A stretch of DNA of 64,000 bases from DAITQM01 sp039794245 (GTDB lineage Bacteria > Pseudomonadota > Gammaproteobacteria > Xanthomonadales > Wenzhouxiangellaceae), in the NCBI GenBank assembly GCA_039794245.1, contig JBDIVS010000001.1:62001-126000 (forward strand), given 5' to 3'. Positions 26,669 through 35,270 of the stretch are shown piece by piece. The notes below the pieces were generated by a model. It ran no database searches and was not told the origin of the DNA. It was given only the letters and a program-made list of their open reading frames with translations. Positions within the stretch are counted from its first letter, which is position 1. Each line of letters starts with the position of its first letter. Made by a program: the position numbers and the translations under genes.

Positions 26669-27787
26669 ATGCCGCAACCGATACCCGCCACCGATGGCTA
26701 CCGCATACGCCGGCTGGCGTCGATCCGCGACGTGGATGCCGCGGCCTGGAACCGTCTGAGCGGCGGTGATCCGGCGCTCGATTGGCATTTTCTCGCGGCG
26801 CTGGAAGCGACGGTGGCGCGGCCCGAATACGGCTGGCAGGCGGCACATTGGGTCATCGACGCCGGAGGGGTTCCCGCCGCCGCCGCACCAGCCTGGCTGA
26901 AAGCCCATTCGCACGGCGACTTCGTTTACGACTGGCACTGGGCGCACGCCGCCCGGCGTGACGGCTTCGAGTGGTATCCCAAACTGGTCTGTGAAGTGCC
27001 TTATACGCCGCTGTCGGGCCAAAGACTACTGGCCGCACCCGGCGCAGAACACTTGCGACCGGTACTCGCCGCGGCCCTTGCCGGCGCCGCCGAACGCGCC
27101 GGCTTGACGACCGTCCAGGTCAATTTCACCGCCCCGGCCGATGATGCGCCCTTGACCGCCGCCGGTTTTCTGCGCCGCCGCAACGAGGTGCTGTACCGCT
27201 GGACCCGGCCCGCGGGCGGCGCGAGCGCCAGTGACTTTACGGCCTATCTGGCAAGTCTGGACGGCCACCGCCGCAAAACGGTGCGCCAGGAACGCCGCCG
27301 TCTCGCCGCCGCTGGCATCACCTGCCGCTGGCTGCCGGCGGCGGCCGCCGGTCCGGCCGAGCACGCGCTGGTCGCCGCCTGCCAGAACCGGACGTTCCGG
27401 CGCTACGGGAATCTGCCGCTTTTTCCTGCTTCTTTTTTCAGCGCCGCCGCCGGAAGTCCGGCCTGCTCGCTGTGGTACTGTCTGGCCGAGCGCGCCGGCC
27501 GGGCATGCGCTGCGGCGGTCTTTCTCAGAGGCAGCGAGACGCTGTACGGCCGCTACTGGGGCATGCTCGACGATATCCCCTTGCTGCATTTTGAACTGTG
27601 CTATTACCAGGGCATAGAATTCTGCCTGCGCTACGGGCTTGCGGCTTTCGAACCGGGCGTGCTCGGCGAACACAAGCGCCGCCGCGGCTTTAAGCTCGTG
27701 CCGACCTGCACGTATCATTATTTTCCCGACCGGCGGCTCAGCCGCGCGGTTGAGGCGTGGATCGCGGATGAAGAACGGGAGCATTGA
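26669..27787 (+). CDS. DUF482 / peptidoglycan-type GNAT N-acyltransferase family protein
   Basis: 372 aa, matching the COG3146/DUF482 group of FemAB-like GNAT proteins. Recognisable parts are DWHFLAALEATVARPEYGWQ near the N-terminus, KVPYTPLSGQRLL-type sequence (here CEVPYTPLSGQRLLA), LDGHRRKTVRQERR, and the C-terminal CYYQGIEFCLRYGL and PGVLGEHKRRRGF. Substrate unknown; a cell-envelope or amino-acid acyl transfer role is inferred from the fold. It starts 21 bp after trxB and precedes aat, itself a GNAT-fold aminoacyl transferase, so trxB-DUF482-aat may be one transcript. Confidence 0.82.
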   Translation: MPQPIPATDGYRIRRLASIRDVDAAAWNRLSGGDPALDWHFLAALEATVARPEYGWQAAHWVIDAGGVPAAAAPAWLKAHSHGDFVYDWHWAHAARRDGFEWYPKLVCEVPYTPLSGQRLLAAPGAEHLRPVLAAALAGAAERAGLTTVQVNFTAPADDAPLTAAGFLRRRNEVLYRWTRPAGGASASDFTAYLASLDGHRRKTVRQERRRLAAAGITCRWLPAAAAGPAEHALVAACQNRTFRRYGNLPLFPASFFSAAAGSPACSLWYCLAERAGRACAAAVFLRGSETLYGRYWGMLDDIPLLHFELCYYQGIEFCLRYGLAAFEPGVLGEHKRRRGFKLVPTCTYHYFPDRRLSRAVEAWIADEEREH

Positions 27788-27817
27788 ACGCTGTGCTGCG
27801 GCGGCCGGGAACGGGCG

Positions 27818-28549
27818 ATGATGCACGCGCGGCCGCCGGTCCTCAGCGCCGATCCCACCAGCCCGTTCCCGGATATCCCGGCCGGCAATCCCGAGGCTTG
27901 CGCGGCGCCCGTCATCGCCGTCGGCGGCGATCTCGACCCCCGGCGCCTGCTGAACGCGTACCGGCACGGCATTTTCCCGTGGTACGGTCCGGGGTCGCCG
28001 ATCATCTGGTGGTCACCGCACCCGCGTTGCGTTCTGCCGGTCGCCGCATTCAGGGCGAGCCGCCGGTTCCGCCGGCAGATGCGCCACCCCGACTTGCGCC
28101 TCACCGTGGACCACGCCTTCGCGGCAGTGGTGGCCGCCTGTGCCGTGCCGCGCCGGGCCGGTGACGAGAGCTGGATCGTCCCGGAAATGGCCTACGCCTA
28201 CCGCCGGCTGCACGAAGCAGGTCATGCCCACTCGCTCGAGGTCTGGCAGGGCGAAGCGCTGATCGGCGGGCTTTACGGTGTGCTGCTCGGCCGGTTGTTT
28301 TTCGCCGAATCGATGTTCACCAGGGCGCACGGCGGCAGCAAAATAGCGCTTTATGCGCTGCTTCGGATCATGGCCGAACTCGGCGCGCCGTTCATCGACT
28401 GCCAGTTGCCCAATCCTCACCTCTTGCGGCTTGGGGCGATGACATTGCCGCGCGACGTGTTTCTTGCCCTCGGGCGCGAACTGACCGCCGCCCGGCCGCG
28501 CCGCCCGTGGCCGGTCCGCCTGCCGCCGGCGGCAGCACTGTCCGGATAG
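27818..28549 (+). CDS. aat: Leucyl/phenylalanyl-tRNA--protein transferase
   Basis: 243 aa. Adds Leu or Phe from aminoacyl-tRNA to N-terminal Lys or Arg, creating N-degrons for ClpAP. Family motifs: GDLDPRRLLNAYRHGIFPWY, IIWWSPHPRCVLP, GDESWIVPEMAYAYRRLHEAG, HSLEVWQGEALIGGLYG and FFAESMFTRAHGGSKIAL. Two consecutive ATG codons (27818, 27821) are possible starts. Its 3' end abuts the purE promoter-like motif. Confidence 0.97.
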   Translation: MMHARPPVLSADPTSPFPDIPAGNPEACAAPVIAVGGDLDPRRLLNAYRHGIFPWYGPGSPIIWWSPHPRCVLPVAAFRASRRFRRQMRHPDLRLTVDHAFAAVVAACAVPRRAGDESWIVPEMAYAYRRLHEAGHAHSLEVWQGEALIGGLYGVLLGRLFFAESMFTRAHGGSKIALYALLRIMAELGAPFIDCQLPNPHLLRLGAMTLPRDVFLALGRELTAARPRRPWPVRLPPAAALSG

Positions 28550-28568
28550 GTAAAATACCCGCTCCGCC
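28549..28568 (+). promoter_or_regulatory. Promoter-like motif upstream of purE shared with trxB
   Basis: GGTAAAATACCCGCTCCGCC starts at the last base of aat and is nearly identical to the motif at 25651-25670. TAAAAT (28551-28556) could serve as a -10; no clear -35 is visible. Confidence 0.4.
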
Positions 28569-28585
28569 GCATCAAGGAGGCCGCC

Positions 28586-29080
28586 ATGCCGCAAGCCAAA
28601 GTCGGCATCATCATGGGTTCGCGCTCGGATTGGGAGACGATGCGCCACGCCGTGACCACGCTGGATGATTACCGGGTGGCGCACGAGGTCCGTATCGTCT
28701 CGGCCCATCGCACCCCGGAGGCCATGGTCGAATGGGCGAAAGCGGCGCGCGGCCGCGGCCTTGAGGTGATCATCGCCGGGGCTGGCGGCGCCGCCCACCT
28801 GCCCGGCATGGTCGCCAGCCTGACGACGCTGCCGGTGCTCGGCGTGCCGGTCAAAGGCAAAGCCCTCGACGGGCTCGATTCGCTGCTCTCCATCGTCCAG
28901 ATGCCCGGCGGCGTCCCGGTCGGGACGCTGGCGATCGGCAGTGCCGGCGCGGTCAATGCGGCATTGCTGGCCATCGCTATTCTGGCGCTGCACGACGACG
29001 ATCTTCACGCCGCACTCGTACGCGGCCGTCAAGCCCGCCGCGACGCGATCACGCAGGCCGGCGATCCAAGACAAACCTGA
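28586..29080 (+). CDS. purE: N5-carboxyaminoimidazole ribonucleotide mutase
   Basis: 164-aa class I PurE of purine synthesis, converting N5-CAIR to CAIR. Motifs: VGIIMGSRSDWETM, VSAHRTPEAM (catalytic His), AGAGGAAHLPGMVASLT and GVPVKGKALDGLDSLLSIVQMP. AAGGAGG (28574-28580) sits 5 bp before the ATG. TGATG overlap with purK. Confidence 0.97.
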   Translation: MPQAKVGIIMGSRSDWETMRHAVTTLDDYRVAHEVRIVSAHRTPEAMVEWAKAARGRGLEVIIAGAGGAAHLPGMVASLTTLPVLGVPVKGKALDGLDSLLSIVQMPGGVPVGTLAIGSAGAVNAALLAIAILALHDDDLHAALVRGRQARRDAITQAGDPRQT

Positions 29081-30195
29081 TGCGCATCGGCATCCTCGGC
29101 GGCGGGCAACTCGGCCGCATGCTGGCCCTGGCTGGATACCCGCTGGGCTTTCGTTTTCTGCTGCTCGACCCCGACGCTACAGCCTGCGGTGGCGATACCG
29201 CACCGCTGATCGCCGCCGACTACGACGACCCGGCCGCCCTCGACCGTCTGGCCGGGGAATGCGACGTCGTCACCTATGATTTCGAAAACGTCCCGGCCAG
29301 CAGCGCCGCGGCGCTCGCCAGGCAGGTGCCCGTGCACCCGGTGCCGGCCGCCCTCGCCTGCGCCCAGGATCGGTGGCGCGAAAAACAACTGTTCACCGAA
29401 CTTCGCATCCCCACACCGCCTTATGCCGCAGTGGACAATCGCGACGATCTTGGCGCCGCGCTGGACCGCATCGGCCTGCCGGCCATCCTCAAGACGCGCC
29501 GCTTCGGTTATGACGGCAAGGGCCAGGCGGTGCTGCACCGGGCCGCTGACAGCGAAACGGCCTGGCAACGATTGGGCGGCCGGCCCCTGATCGTCGAAGC
29601 CTTCGTCCCGTTCGACGCCGAATGTTCGATCATCGCAGCGCGCAGCGCCAAGGGGCGGATCGCCGCCTATCCGCTGACCCGCAACCTGCACCGCGACGGC
29701 ATCCTCGCCGCCAGCCTGGCGCCGTACCCTGGCGGGGAAGCCCTGTACAGCGAAGCGCTGGACTGGATTTCACGTCTGTTGGATTATTTTTCGTATATCG
29801 GCGTGATGGCCCTCGAGCTGCTCGTCGCCGGCGGCCGCCTGCTGGCCAACGAGTTTGCGCCGCGCGTCCACAACTCCGGGCACTGGACCATCGACGGCGC
29901 AACGACCAGCCAGTTCGAGAACCACCTGCGGGCCATCGCTGGCCTGCCGCTCGGCGCCACCGACTGCCCGGGCACGGCGCTGATGTTGAACTGGATCGGC
30001 GAGATGCCGGAGCGCGCCCCGTGGTTGTCCGTGCCCGGCCTCCACTGGCACGATTACCGCAAAACCCCTCGGCCGGGCCGCAAACTGGGACACGCGACAT
30101 TGATCGCCGAAGATCGCGACGCCTTGCGCAAAACCATCGGCCGACTCGCCGGCCGCCATGACCCGACAGTACTGGAAAAACTGCTGAAAACTTAG
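29080..30195 (+). CDS. purK: N5-carboxyaminoimidazole ribonucleotide synthase
   Basis: 371-aa ATP-grasp enzyme making N5-CAIR from AIR, bicarbonate and ATP, the partner of PurE. Shows GILGGGQLGRMLALAGYPLG at the N-terminus, KTRRFGYDGKGQ (ATP-grasp loop), VEAFVPFDAECSII, and NEFAPRVHNSGHWTIDGATT. Starts within the purE stop codon (TGATG), a classic purEK operon. Confidence 0.97.
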   Translation: MRIGILGGGQLGRMLALAGYPLGFRFLLLDPDATACGGDTAPLIAADYDDPAALDRLAGECDVVTYDFENVPASSAAALARQVPVHPVPAALACAQDRWREKQLFTELRIPTPPYAAVDNRDDLGAALDRIGLPAILKTRRFGYDGKGQAVLHRAADSETAWQRLGGRPLIVEAFVPFDAECSIIAARSAKGRIAAYPLTRNLHRDGILAASLAPYPGGEALYSEALDWISRLLDYFSYIGVMALELLVAGGRLLANEFAPRVHNSGHWTIDGATTSQFENHLRAIAGLPLGATDCPGTALMLNWIGEMPERAPWLSVPGLHWHDYRKTPRPGRKLGHATLIAEDRDALRKTIGRLAGRHDPTVLEKLLKT

Positions 30196-30215
30196 AGATA
30201 TCACCTATAACAAAA

Positions 30216-31154
30216 ATGAACATGGATGGACAAGATGGGCAGGGTAAACGGAAACCGCTGAAATTGAAGATTCTGCTGATTGCCAATCCGGCGTCCGGCG
30301 CCTGCCGCGGCCGGCAGATCCGCCGCTTGCATGCCGCCTGCACCGCGCGCGGCCTGCACGCCGATCTGCGATTGACGGCGCGCCGGGGCGATGCAACCTG
30401 GATCGCCGCTACCGCCGACTTGACGCGTTATGACGCACTGGTGGCCGCCGGCGGCGATGGGACATTGTTTGAAGTGTTGAACGGCCTGTACCAAAAGCCC
30501 GCCGCCGAACGCCTGCCGCTGGGTATCGTACCGCTCGGCACCGGCAACGCCTTCGCCCGCCACCTCGGCCTGCTGCCCGGCGCCATCGGCCAGGCACTCG
30601 ACATCATCGCCACCGGCCGGCGCCGGGATATCGACGTCGCCGAAATCGACCACGCCGGGGGACAATGCTATTCGCTCAATATCGCCGGGCTTGGCTTCGC
30701 CACCGATGCCGCAGTGTTGGCGGCGCGCTTCAAGGCGCTGGGCGGCCTTGCCTACAGCGCGGGCAGCCTTTTGAAAATGATGAACCCGGCGTCATTCACG
30801 GTGCGCATCCTGGCCGGCGGCGAGGTGATCACCTCGCCTTGCCTGCTGTTCGAAATCGCCAATACGCGCTACACCGGCAGCCGTTTTCTGATCGCCCCCG
30901 CGGCCCGCTTCGACGACGGCCTGCTCGATTGGATCCTGGTCAAACCAATGGCCCGGCGGCGCCTGCTCCGGCTTTTTCCCAGCGTCTATCGCGGCCGCCA
31001 CATCGCCTATCCCGAAGTGGTGACCGGCCGCGCCGGGGCGATCGACATTGTCGCGCCGGCCGATTACCCGCTGACCATCGACGGCGAGATCATCGGCCGC
31101 ACACCGGCCCGCATCCGCTGCCTGCCGGGCGATGTTGGCCTGTTGTGCGCCTGA
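30216..31154 (+). CDS. Diacylglycerol kinase-family lipid kinase (YegS/BmrU-like)
   Basis: 312 aa as read. NAD-kinase/DAGK fold with IANPASGACRG, AGGDGTLFEVLNG (GGDGT nucleotide motif), GIVPLGTGNAFARHLGL and C-terminal TIDGEIIGRTP. Phosphorylates a lipid such as diacylglycerol or phosphatidylglycerol, membrane-peripheral. The first ~16 codons derive from a repeat-like stretch (ATGGATGGACAAGATGGGCA) and neither ATG there has a good ribosome-binding site; TTG 30264, giving a protein starting at KILLIANPASG, is a credible alternative start. Confidence 0.9.
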   Translation: MNMDGQDGQGKRKPLKLKILLIANPASGACRGRQIRRLHAACTARGLHADLRLTARRGDATWIAATADLTRYDALVAAGGDGTLFEVLNGLYQKPAAERLPLGIVPLGTGNAFARHLGLLPGAIGQALDIIATGRRRDIDVAEIDHAGGQCYSLNIAGLGFATDAAVLAARFKALGGLAYSAGSLLKMMNPASFTVRILAGGEVITSPCLLFEIANTRYTGSRFLIAPAARFDDGLLDWILVKPMARRRLLRLFPSVYRGRHIAYPEVVTGRAGAIDIVAPADYPLTIDGEIIGRTPARIRCLPGDVGLLCA

Positions 31155-31226
31155 CCCGGATCGCACGGCCGGCGGTTAGAATGACGATCTCTCAGCTTTT
31201 CATCCATGCAACGGAGTAACCCTTAT

Positions 31227-32822
31227 ATGGCCGCCCGCTTGTTCGCCGTGATATCGATGCTGCTAGCTGCCGGCTGTTCACAGCAGGATCCTGAGCAAGC
31301 GCCACGGCCGTTAACCACCGAGTCTCCACCAGCGGCGGAACCCGCCCCCGCCCCGCAGCCACCGGCAATGGAGAAACCGGCGGAACATCGCCCGGGATTT
31401 AACACAGACAAACCCATCCCTTCTCTGACGGCATTGAACATACGGGAAGCCCGGCTCGAGGGAATACTCAGCGGGCTCGAATATCCCTGGGCTTTCACTT
31501 TCATTGCCGAACGGCGGTTGTTGATCAACGAAAAACCGGGGCGGATGAGTGTGTATGACCTCGATGAAAAAAAAATGACGGCCGTCAGCGGCGTACCACC
31601 GGTGGTCGATGCCTTCGCGCAGACCGGCCTGCTCGATATCGAACTGCACCCCCACTTCCGGGAAAACAACCGCCTGTACTTCAGTTACGTCACCGGCGAT
31701 GCGGCGACCCGCATTATGACGCTGGCGGTCGCCACCGCGATCTTCGACGGCACTGCCCTGCAGGACATGAAAAACATCCTGCTGGTCGAACCCTACGGCT
31801 GGTCACTTTCGAACTTCGGAGGAGCGCTCGAATTCGACAACGATGGCCATCTTTACATTTCAGTCGGTGACCGCTCTGAAAACCATGTGGCACAGCAAGG
31901 TCATTTACTGACTGGCAAAATCCTCCGCCTGAACGACGACGGCACGACACCTGCCGAAAATCCGTTTATTGGCGATCCCAGCGTCGATGACCGGATCTTC
32001 GCCCTCGGCGTCCGCAACCCCCAAGGACTCTATTTCGACAAAGCGAGCGGCAACTTGTATGAAGCCGAGCATGGCCCGATGGGCGGCGATGAACTCAACC
32101 GCATCGAAGCCGGCAGGAATTACGGCTGGCCGGTCATCACTTACGGCAAAATGTATACGCTGGAGGGCATCGGCATGACCGCCGAGCAGGCAGGTGTCAA
32201 TACCGCCAGGTTCCATTACCTGACGAAAACACCGGATACCGCCTCTACTGCAACTCACATGGCGGGAATGGAACAGCCAATTTATTACTGGCTGCCGTCC
32301 GAGGCGATATCGCCATTGACGATGTACCGCGGTGCGATGTTTCCGGAATGGAACGGCCACTTTCTGGCCGGTGCGCTGCGCGGCCAGCATATCAGTAAAC
32401 TGGATTACGCCGATGGTGTGATCCGCTCAGAGCACGAGATGCTGACTGAAGTCGAAGGCCGGATCAGGGACATCGAAATCGCCGCTGACGGCTCGATCTA
32501 CTTCATCACGCAAGCAGGATCGCTGTACCGTCTATACCGGCTTGCAGATAGCGGCGCGTCAGCCGCCGTGGATACGAGCAATCCCGGGGCGATCGTCTAT
32601 CGGCAGGTCTGCGCCGGTTGCCACGACAGCGGCGCCGGCGGGGCCCCGATCCCGGGCAGGGAAATCGACTGGATCGACCGCCGGCGACAACCTCCTGAGA
32701 CGATCTATCGACACACGCTTGACGGCTTCAATACCATGCCGGCCCGCGGCTTCTGCAATTTGTGCAGCGACGAATATCTGAAGGCCGCTGCCGACTATAT
32801 GCTCACCGCGCAGCAGGGATGA
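31227..32822 (+). CDS. PQQ-dependent sugar dehydrogenase-type lipoprotein with C-terminal cytochrome c domain
   Basis: 531 aa. Lipoprotein signal MAARLFAVISMLLAAGC, a Pro-rich linker (about 20-65), then a six-bladed GSDH/sorbosone-dehydrogenase propeller: GLEYPWAFTF, QTGLLDIELHPHF, LYISVGDRSENH, GVRNPQGLYFDKASGNLYEAEHG-type segment and GGDELNRIEAGRNYGWPV. The C-terminal domain has heme motif CAGCH near residue 461 and a candidate Met ligand in FNTMPARG. Electrons from an unknown sugar or aldehyde could pass from PQQ to heme in one chain. Start set at ATG 31227, with GGAG at 31213-31216, rather than ATG 31206. Its 3' end overlaps convergent tgt by 20 bp. Confidence 0.87.
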   Translation: MAARLFAVISMLLAAGCSQQDPEQAPRPLTTESPPAAEPAPAPQPPAMEKPAEHRPGFNTDKPIPSLTALNIREARLEGILSGLEYPWAFTFIAERRLLINEKPGRMSVYDLDEKKMTAVSGVPPVVDAFAQTGLLDIELHPHFRENNRLYFSYVTGDAATRIMTLAVATAIFDGTALQDMKNILLVEPYGWSLSNFGGALEFDNDGHLYISVGDRSENHVAQQGHLLTGKILRLNDDGTTPAENPFIGDPSVDDRIFALGVRNPQGLYFDKASGNLYEAEHGPMGGDELNRIEAGRNYGWPVITYGKMYTLEGIGMTAEQAGVNTARFHYLTKTPDTASTATHMAGMEQPIYYWLPSEAISPLTMYRGAMFPEWNGHFLAGALRGQHISKLDYADGVIRSEHEMLTEVEGRIRDIEIAADGSIYFITQAGSLYRLYRLADSGASAAVDTSNPGAIVYRQVCAGCHDSGAGGAPIPGREIDWIDRRRQPPETIYRHTLDGFNTMPARGFCNLCSDEYLKAAADYMLTAQQG

Positions 32823-33930
32823 TCGCCGGCGGGTCCAGCTTGCGCCCGGCATAAAACGCCGCCCGCCAGTCGGCGAAGCGGGCCTGGTCGATCGCCTGGC
32901 GGATCTGCCGCATCAATTGCTGGTAATGGTGCAGGTTGTGGATGGTGGCCAGCCGCGGGGCGAGGATTTCGTTGCACCTGAAAAGATGCGCCAGATAGGC
33001 GCGGCTGTAATGGGTGCAGGTATAGCAATTGCAGCGCCCGTCCAGCGGCCCGGTGTCGGTGCGGTAGCGGGCGTTGCGGATGCGCACGATGCCGTCTTGT
33101 GTGAACAGGTGGCCGTTGCGCGCGTTGCGCGTCGGCATCACGCAATCGAAAAGGTCGATACCGCGGTACACCGCTTCGACGATGTCCTCCGGCCGGCCGA
33201 CGCCCATCAGGTAACGTGGTTTACCGGCCGGCAGCGCCGGTAGCGTTTCGTCGAGGATGTGCAGGCGCTCGGCCGGGCTCTCGCCGACACTGAGACCGCC
33301 GATGGCCAGACCGGCAAACGGCAAGGCCGACAGTTCGCGGGCCGCGTACTGCCTGAGCGCCGGATACATCCCGCCCTGGACGATGCCGAACAGGGCCGCC
33401 GGATTGCCGGCATGGGCCCTGAGGCAGCGCTCGGCCCAGCGCTGCGTCAGGGCCAGCGAGTCGCGGGCCTGCCTTTCGCTCGCCGGATACGGGGTGCATT
33501 CGTCGAAAGCCATGACGATATCGGAACCCAGGTCGCGCTGTACGGCCATCGCTTCCTCCGGGCCGAGAAACACCAAGGCGCCGTCGACCGGCGAGCGGAA
33601 ATGGACTCCGGCTTCGCTGATCTTGCGGCGGGCGGCCAGCGAAAAGACCTGAAAGCCGCCGGAGTCGGTGAGGATCGGGCCGGGCCAGTGGATGAATTCG
33701 TGCAGACCGCTGTGTGCCCGGATCACCTCCATTCCCGGGCGCAGCAACAGATGAAACGTGTTGCCGAGGATGATCTCGGCACCGCTCGCCCGGACTTCCT
33801 CCGGCGTCATCGCTTTGACCGAACCGTAGGTGCCGACCGGCATAAAGGCCGGTGTCTCGACCGTGCCGCGGGCGAAGGTCAACCGGCCGCGGCGGGCGGC
33901 GCCATCGGCGGCGAGGCGGGCAAATTCCAT
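32803..33930 (-). CDS. tgt: Queuine tRNA-ribosyltransferase
   Basis: 375 aa from the chosen start. Exchanges guanine-34 for preQ1 in tRNAs with GUN anticodons. MPVGTYGSVKAM, NTFHLLLRPG, ILTDSGGFQVFSLA (catalytic Asp), GIVQGGMYPALRQ, MGVGRPEDIVEAVYRGIDLFDCVMPTRNARNG and the zinc site CNCYTCTHY with downstream His are all present. The frame is open to 34029, overlapping the gpx start; ATG 33930 gives the normal family N-terminus (MEFARLAADGAARRGRLTF) and normal length. queA and yajC are not adjacent, unlike many gammaproteobacteria. Confidence 0.96.
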   Translation of the reverse strand: MEFARLAADGAARRGRLTFARGTVETPAFMPVGTYGSVKAMTPEEVRASGAEIILGNTFHLLLRPGMEVIRAHSGLHEFIHWPGPILTDSGGFQVFSLAARRKISEAGVHFRSPVDGALVFLGPEEAMAVQRDLGSDIVMAFDECTPYPASERQARDSLALTQRWAERCLRAHAGNPAALFGIVQGGMYPALRQYAARELSALPFAGLAIGGLSVGESPAERLHILDETLPALPAGKPRYLMGVGRPEDIVEAVYRGIDLFDCVMPTRNARNGHLFTQDGIVRIRNARYRTDTGPLDGRCNCYTCTHYSRAYLAHLFRCNEILAPRLATIHNLHHYQQLMRQIRQAIDQARFADWRAAFYAGRKLDPPAIIPAAR

Positions 33931-34028
33931 CCCCGCCTGCCCGACGGCGGGCGCCGCCCCGGCGCGCTGCGGCACGCTCGCGTCATCTGCTAACATGGGA
34001 GGCCTCAGGTTCATACGGGGAGCCGGCA

Positions 34029-34517
34029 ATGAACGTCTTCAATTATGCTTTCAAATCGCTCGACGGCGCGCCGCTGGCGCTCGACCGCTGGCGCGGCCAG
34101 CCGTTTTTGATCGTCAACACCGCCTCTGAGTGCGGTTATACCCCGCAGTACGAAAAACTCCAACGGCTGTACGAAGACTACCGACAATCCGGGCTGGTCG
34201 TGCTCGGCATTCCGAGCAATGATTTCGGCGGCCAGGAACCGGGCAGCGAAGAGGACATCGCCGAATTCTGCGACAGCCACTACCGGATCGGTTTTCCGAT
34301 GACCGCGAAGTATTCGGTCAGCGGCGGCGAGGCGCACCCGCTGTTTCTCGACCTTTTGAACGAGTTCGGGCCGGATGTGATGCCGAAATGGAATTTTCAC
34401 AAGTACTTTTTCAACCGCGCCGGCGATCTTGTTGAACACTGGCCATCGCGCGTCGAACCGGACGACCCGGCCGTCACCCACGTCATCGAACAGAACCTGC
34501 AATCGTGGGTGTTATGA
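34029..34517 (+). CDS. Glutathione peroxidase family protein
   Basis: 162-aa thioredoxin-fold peroxidase (BtuE/Gpx type) reducing hydroperoxides. NTASECGYTPQYEKLQ contains the peroxidatic Cys, followed by LGIPSNDFGGQEPGSEEDI (Gln) and KWNFHKYF (Trp). Cys-type, not selenocysteine. Start ATG 34029 in AATGAACGTC; the longer upstream frame is a tgt shadow. Transcribed divergently from tgt and convergent (6-bp overlap) with the E1-family gene. Confidence 0.95.
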   Translation: MNVFNYAFKSLDGAPLALDRWRGQPFLIVNTASECGYTPQYEKLQRLYEDYRQSGLVVLGIPSNDFGGQEPGSEEDIAEFCDSHYRIGFPMTAKYSVSGGEAHPLFLDLLNEFGPDVMPKWNFHKYFFNRAGDLVEHWPSRVEPDDPAVTHVIEQNLQSWVL

Positions 34518-35270
34518 GCCGCCACAAACGGCACACGAGGGATCCGGCAAGATACGGCTGACGCAAAATTCGGTGGTTCGGGCATCGAACCTGAGGAGCC
34601 GGCCGAGCAGTCCATCGCCGATGCCGGCGAGCAGTTTGATCGCCTCGAGTGCCTGCAAGGTACCGATCACGCCCGGCACCGGGCCGAGCACGCCGCGTGT
34701 CGCGCAACCGCCGTTCACCGCGCCGGAGGCCGGATAGAGGCACTCGTAACACGGCGCGGCGGCCGGTTTGGCCGCCGGCCAGAACACCGTCACCTGCCCT
34801 TCCAGCCCTTCGGCAGCACCGTGGATCAGCGGTACGCCGGCGGCCACCGCTGCCCGGTTGAGGGCGATCCGGGCGGCGAAGGTGTCGGTCGCATCGATCG
34901 CCAGGGTGCAGCCGGCGAACAGGTCGGCGGCGTTGTCCGGGGTGAATGCCGCGACGGTCGCCTCGATGGCGATCAGCGGGTTGACCCGGGCAAGATGGGC
35001 CGCGGCCGCCTTCGATTTAGGCTTTCCGACCTCATCTTCGCCATACAGAATCTGGCGGTGCAGATTGTCAAGCGCCACACTGTCGGGATCGACCAGGCGC
35101 AAGGTGCCGACCCCGGCACCGGCAAGATAACGCGCCGCCGGGGTGCCGAGACCACCGAGACCGACGATCAGGACGCGGGCGGCCGCCAGCTTTGCCTGGC
35201 CGGCGGCGCCAAGTTCGGGCAGAACCAGTTGCCGGGCGTAACGGGCACGTGAGGGCGCCGAAAGCTTCAT
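34512..35270 (-). CDS. HesA/MoeB/ThiF family adenylyltransferase
   Basis: 252-aa E1-like enzyme. Opens with RYARQLVLPELGAAGQAKL, then the nucleotide motif VLIVGLGGLGTPAARYLAGAGVG, DLDNLHRQ-type sequence (VALDNLHRQILYGEDEVGK), DATDTFAARIALN and two zinc pairs, CYEC and CAVC. Would adenylate a ubiquitin-like sulfur carrier (MoaD, ThiS or similar). No carrier gene is nearby, so pathway is undetermined: MoeB for molybdopterin is the default. ATGA overlap with der. Confidence 0.9.
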   Translation of the reverse strand: MKLSAPSRARYARQLVLPELGAAGQAKLAAARVLIVGLGGLGTPAARYLAGAGVGTLRLVDPDSVALDNLHRQILYGEDEVGKPKSKAAAAHLARVNPLIAIEATVAAFTPDNAADLFAGCTLAIDATDTFAARIALNRAAVAAGVPLIHGAAEGLEGQVTVFWPAAKPAAAPCYECLYPASGAVNGGCATRGVLGPVPGVIGTLQALEAIKLLAGIGDGLLGRLLRFDARTTEFCVSRILPDPSCAVCGGS

